Shown here piece after piece: positions 61,150 to 64,000 of a stretch of DNA of 64,000 bases. Position 1 is the stretch's first letter. Each line of letters starts with the position of its first letter. Below the pieces are notes generated by a model. The model made no database searches. It was given only the letters and a program-made list of their open reading frames with translations, and had not been told where the DNA came from. Source of the DNA: Stenotrophomonas bentonitica (GTDB lineage Bacteria > Pseudomonadota > Gammaproteobacteria > Xanthomonadales > Xanthomonadaceae); assembly GCF_002887735.1 (NCBI RefSeq), contig NZ_PKQP01000004.1, positions 62,001 through 126,000 of the forward strand. Reading direction: 5' to 3'. Position numbers and translations under genes: made by a program.

Positions 61150-61168
61150 TGCCATGCCATGCATGGCA
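61146..61168 (+). repeat. GTAG-headed REP hairpin overlapping a stop codon (SMAG-like)
   Basis: GTAG, of which TAG is the stop codon of the LamG-domain gene, is followed by TGCCATGC-CAT-GCATGGCA, a perfect 8-bp stem. It lies between convergent genes and may act as a transcription end or mRNA stabiliser. Confidence 0.7.
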
Positions 61169-61176
61169 GCGACGGA

Positions 61177-62016
61177 TCACAGCGTGACCTGCCCCTCGAT
61201 GCAGGTCACGCAGTCCCCGCCGATCCATAGTGCTTCGCCCACGCGTTCTACCCGCAGCCGTCCAGCACGGCCCATCGCGGTGCCCTGGCTGATCACATAG
61301 CGCTCCGGCGCCTCGCCGGTGCTCAGCAGCCAGCGCGCGATGCCGGCATTGAGGCTGCCGGTGGCGGGGTCCTCCGGTGCGCCGTCACCGGCAATGAAGG
61401 CGCGGCTTTCGTACTGGGCCTCGTCGCCATCGCTGGCCTGCCACGGCCCGAACACGCCGACCTTCAGCCCCTGCAGCTGCGCGTAGTCCGGCTGGATCGC
61501 CAGCACCGCGGCGCGGTCACGCAGGCGCAGGGCCAGCCAGCCGGTGCCGTTGTCCGCCCAGCGCGCGTCCACCACGTCCTCCGCCGCCACGCCGAGCCCG
61601 CGCCGCACCTGTTCGCGCAGGTCCGGTGCCAATGCCTCGCCCCGCAGCAGTGGCGGCGCCAGGAATGCCAGGCCCGCCTCGCTGCGACGGATCCGCACCA
61701 GGCCGATGCCGCACTCCTGCACGATCTCTTCGTCCTTGGGCACGCCGCCATGGGCCAGCCAGGCATGACAGCTGCCCAGGGTGGGATGCCCGGCGAACGG
61801 GAGTTCTTCCAGCGTGGTGAAGATGCGCACGCGATAGTCTGCCTGCGGATCGGTAGGCGGCAGCAGGAAGGTGGTCTCGCTCAGGTTGGTCCAGTGCGCG
61901 AACGCGGCCATGCGCGCCGCGTCGATGCCTTGGGCGTCCAGAACCACGGCAAGCGGATTGCCCCGCAGGGGATCCTGGCTGAACACATTGACCTGTTGGA
62001 ACGGCAGCGTAGGCAT
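61177..62016 (-). CDS. PhzF-family isomerase
   Basis: A 279-residue member of the PhzF/diaminopimelate-epimerase-like superfamily. The N-terminus FQQVNVFSQDPLRGNPLAVVL, catalytic-region glutamate E47 in NLSETTFLLPP, and GHPTLGSCHAWL are typical, and the second half has a matching DPATGSLNAGIARWLL. No phenazine biosynthesis genes are nearby, so this is one of the many stand-alone PhzF-like proteins of unknown substrate. Start at ATG 62016 is chosen over an upstream in-frame ATG because homologues begin at FQQVNVF. Confidence 0.88.
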   Translation of the reverse strand: MPTLPFQQVNVFSQDPLRGNPLAVVLDAQGIDAARMAAFAHWTNLSETTFLLPPTDPQADYRVRIFTTLEELPFAGHPTLGSCHAWLAHGGVPKDEEIVQECGIGLVRIRRSEAGLAFLAPPLLRGEALAPDLREQVRRGLGVAAEDVVDARWADNGTGWLALRLRDRAAVLAIQPDYAQLQGLKVGVFGPWQASDGDEAQYESRAFIAGDGAPEDPATGSLNAGIARWLLSTGEAPERYVISQGTAMGRAGRLRVERVGEALWIGGDCVTCIEGQVTL

Positions 62017-62096
62017 GGCGGAACGTCGGTAACCGGGTGCAACGCGCATGATGCGCGCCACCGCGGCGTCGGGTCGAGCGGTGCGCCCGTCGCGCC

Positions 62097-62687
62097 CTAG
62101 GCCGCGTCGGTTTCCATCACCTGCACGCGGCGCTGGTACCAGCCATCGGCCTCGGGTTCGAAGATGGCACTACGGGTCATCTTGCCCTGGTAGACGTGCA
62201 CCGAGATCGCCAGCTCCGCATCGCTGGTATTGCGGATGGTGTGGTACTCGTGCGGCGGGATCAGGCTGCCGGCACTGCCACAGTCGCCCACCACGGCCGC
62301 TTCGGGGCGGAAGCTGAACCGCTCGCCATCACGCTCCAGCAGCTGGTATTGGGTGATTTCCAGCTGGCCCAGCCACACGCCCTCCACGCACCACAGCCCG
62401 CTGTGGTCGTGCAGCGGCGTGCCCTGCCCCGGCCCCCAGCTCATCGCCACGATGCTGTAGCCGTGCACGGGGCTGCGGTACAGCTCGCGGCGCGCGTAGT
62501 GGTCCTGGATTGGGCGATGCACGCAGGCCGGCAGCTGGATGCGGCTGTCGGCGATCGCCTCACGCAACGCCGAGCGCAGCGTGGTGGCGATCTGGTGCGC
62601 GTGCTCGTGCTGCACCGCATGGTCGACCGCGGCGATCAATCGATCGCGGCCATGGAACGGCGGAAACGGGTTGCATTGGTCTTGCAT
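62097..62687 (-). CDS. Cysteine dioxygenase-type thiol dioxygenase (cupin)
   Basis: A 196-residue cupin oxygenase that would oxidise a thiol such as cysteine or 3-mercaptopropionate to the sulfinate. Iron ligands are H93 and H95 in TPLHDHSGLWCVEG and H149 in PPHEYHTIRN. C100 lies at the place of the cysteine that forms the Cys-Tyr crosslink in eukaryotic CDO, but I cannot identify the tyrosine partner with certainty. It stands alone between phzF and the acetylesterase gene. Confidence 0.85.
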   Translation of the reverse strand: MQDQCNPFPPFHGRDRLIAAVDHAVQHEHAHQIATTLRSALREAIADSRIQLPACVHRPIQDHYARRELYRSPVHGYSIVAMSWGPGQGTPLHDHSGLWCVEGVWLGQLEITQYQLLERDGERFSFRPEAAVVGDCGSAGSLIPPHEYHTIRNTSDAELAISVHVYQGKMTRSAIFEPEADGWYQRRVQVMETDAA

Positions 62688-62803
62688 GCCCCGAGTCTAG
62701 GCGATCCGGGTGAACAACGTGTTTGACCTGGATCACATCCGTTTGCCCCACGATCTCCGACATACCCCGCCATTCGAAAGAAATAGTCGGACTTGCCTAT
62801 TGA

Positions 62804-63667
62804 TCAGGGAATCAGCAGCGTCCGCAACGAGGGAACCTGACGGGCAAGTTCCTCGGTGACCAGTGTGGCGAACAGCGCCGCGCCGTCCGGGCCCAGATGG
62901 GTGTAATCAAAGGCGACCTTGGCCTGCCCCATGGGCTCGGTGGCGGCGTTGTTCTGCGCGACAGGTGCGCCAGCGACGGGCGCTGCACCCACCGTCGTAC
63001 CGCCCAGCGCCGCACTCACCTGCGCAGGCGTGGCGGCCGCCTGTGCCAGCGGCATCGAGGCTACCGGCCCAAGCGCCTGCACCACCGCGCGGCTGCGTGC
63101 GTGGAGGTCGACCAGCGGCACCTCCAGTTCCCGCGCAACAGTGCGCACGGCCTCGGCCCACGGGGCCAGATCATCGATCAGCACGCCGTCGGCGAACTGG
63201 CGGCGGGTCAACGGGGTCAGCAGCACCGGCTGTGCACCGGTGGCGCGGACCTCGCGCACGTAGCGGCGCAGATTGTCCGGGAACTCGCGCTGCAGATCGG
63301 TGGAGCGGCCCGGCTTGCCTGGCTGGTCGTTGTGGCCGAACTGGATCAGTACCCAGGTCTGCGCATAGCCCGGCATGCGCATCTCCGCCTCGGCCAGCGC
63401 CCACGAGCCTTCGGCACGGTAGTTGTAGGTGCTGCGGCCGCCGCGGGCGAGGTTGGTGCAGGTCAGGAACGAGGTCACGTGCCGTGCGCAGAACGCCGGC
63501 CCCCAGCCGCCCTGCACGGCCGTGGTGGAATCGCCGACCAGCACGATCTTGCTGGCGCGGATCGGGGTCGGTGCCGGGCGGTCCATCACCGCCGGATCCA
63601 CGGCGGCCTGCGCCGCGCTCATCAGGGCGAACAGTGCGCTGCCGAGCAGCCAGGACGTACACCGCAT
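62804..63667 (-). CDS. SGNH hydrolase, rhamnogalacturonan acetylesterase-like
   Basis: A 287-residue exported esterase: signal peptide (LLGSALFALMSAAQA), nucleophile S47 in LVGDSTT, block III N113 in FGHND, and catalytic pair D254/H257 in FDYTHLGPDG. This is the rhamnogalacturonan acetylesterase family (CE12-like), which removes acetyl groups from pectic polymers. An alanine-rich insertion at about 205-248 separates blocks III and V and looks disordered. Its ATG shares a base with the stop of the preceding carboxylesterase gene (TGATG), so the two esterases are translationally coupled. Confidence 0.9.
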   Translation of the reverse strand: MRCTSWLLGSALFALMSAAQAAVDPAVMDRPAPTPIRASKIVLVGDSTTAVQGGWGPAFCARHVTSFLTCTNLARGGRSTYNYRAEGSWALAEAEMRMPGYAQTWVLIQFGHNDQPGKPGRSTDLQREFPDNLRRYVREVRATGAQPVLLTPLTRRQFADGVLIDDLAPWAEAVRTVARELEVPLVDLHARSRAVVQALGPVASMPLAQAAATPAQVSAALGGTTVGAAPVAGAPVAQNNAATEPMGQAKVAFDYTHLGPDGAALFATLVTEELARQVPSLRTLLIP

Positions 63668-64000
63668 CAGAATGTGCCTCGTTGGATGAAGGGGGCCTGC
63701 TGATAGAGACGACGCTCGCCACCGCGCGGGTCGTCGGCCTGCTGTGAGGTGGCATCGAACAGCATCGTTTCGCGGCGGGCGAGCGAATAGGTCTGCCAGC
63801 GTGGCAGTCCGCCATGATTCGGATCGCCATGGCGGGCGAAGGCGATCAAGGCCTCGCTCATCGTGGCCGCCACGCGGCTGGCTTCCTCGCCGTTGCCGGT
63901 GCGCGAACCGGGGCGGTCGATGTTGTCGAACACCAGCGGGATATCCAGGGTGTGGAACGCACCGAACCTGCCGCCGTCCAGCGGCGAGCCCCAATCGAGT
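63667..64000 (-). CDS. Type B carboxylesterase, C-terminal part (5' end outside window)
   Basis: The frame is open to the window edge and encodes the last 110 residues of a carboxylesterase type B protein: SPLDGGRFGAFHTLDIPLVFDN has the conserved GAxHxxDIPxVF segment with the catalytic histidine. It is followed by FARHGDPNHGGLPRW and YSLARRETMLFD. It lies upstream of, and overlaps by one base, the rhamnogalacturonan-acetylesterase-like gene, suggesting that two esterases de-acylate the same plant polymer. Confidence 0.87.
   Translation of the reverse strand, partial: LDWGSPLDGGRFGAFHTLDIPLVFDNIDRPGSRTGNGEEASRVAATMSEALIAFARHGDPNHGGLPRWQTYSLARRETMLFDATSQQADDPRGGERRLYQQAPFIQRGTF

Noticed and set aside
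57067..61164. 1365-codon open frame on the minus strand across the LamG-domain gene
   Set aside because: It mirrors a GC-rich coding gene codon for codon; the plus-strand product has a signal peptide, domains and a ribosome site, the minus-strand one does not.
61177..62016. Phenazine biosynthesis locus
   Set aside because: Only a PhzF-like protein is present; no other phenazine genes are nearby and stand-alone PhzF homologues are common.

Overview
The window is GC-rich chromosomal DNA of a Xanthomonadaceae bacterium, most likely Stenotrophomonas. The evidence is a tonB-exbB-exbD-exbD cluster with two exbD genes, short GTAG-headed hairpins of the kind described as SMAG repeats in S. maltophilia, a LexA box of the Xylella/Xanthomonas type (TTAG-N6-TACTA), large TonB-dependent receptors with a DLNLAESLQRIPGV-like plug, and a Ku-LigD pair. 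The species is inferred.

Layout. 1-7.2 kb is core: the end of an M48 peptidase gene, a secreted repeat protein, tonB-exbB-exbD1-exbD2, a cardiolipin synthase, a small membrane protein and pdxJ. At about 7.47 kb a chromosomal radical SAM gene (PA0069/spore-photoproduct-lyase-like) is cut inside the codons of its CxxxCxxC iron-sulfur motif. The other part of that gene resumes at about 32.01 kb. The roughly 24.5 kb between is a genomic island.

The island carries an XRE regulator with a probable operator, a complete diverged copy of the disrupted gene with its own LexA box, an unknown protein followed by a HAD phosphatase, three large tyrosine recombinases plus a small helix-turn-helix/coiled-coil protein (GInt/Tn554-like, with the small gene inverted), a Gabija-type GajA/GajB defence pair, a heavy-metal efflux block (czcCBA, a HupE-like protein, a membrane-anchored protein, a small secreted protein and a His-tailed MFS exporter), and a dual-specificity phosphatase at the right end. 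I see no conjugation genes.

32.9-49 kb is again core: a small membrane protein, a 2OG-Fe(II) oxygenase, fbp, an aromatic/aspartate aminotransferase, a TonB receptor, Ku and LigD (NHEJ repair), then an alcohol/aldehyde oxidation locus (DUF779 protein, adhP, aldehyde dehydrogenase). A divergent sigma-54 activator lies beside it; the dehydrogenase has a canonical -24/-12 promoter and a perfect 17-bp palindrome lies between the two genes.

49-64 kb looks like a carbohydrate-uptake locus feeding 2-keto-3-deoxygluconate metabolism: kdgK-eda, two paralogous TonB receptors, a 1272-residue LamG-domain protein with a probable alpha/alpha-barrel, and, after phzF and a thiol dioxygenase gene, a rhamnogalacturonan-acetylesterase-like SGNH protein and the end of a carboxylesterase. 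kdgK and both receptors share a 15-bp operator-like site, which supports one regulon. Pectin or another uronate-containing glycan is the inferred substrate.
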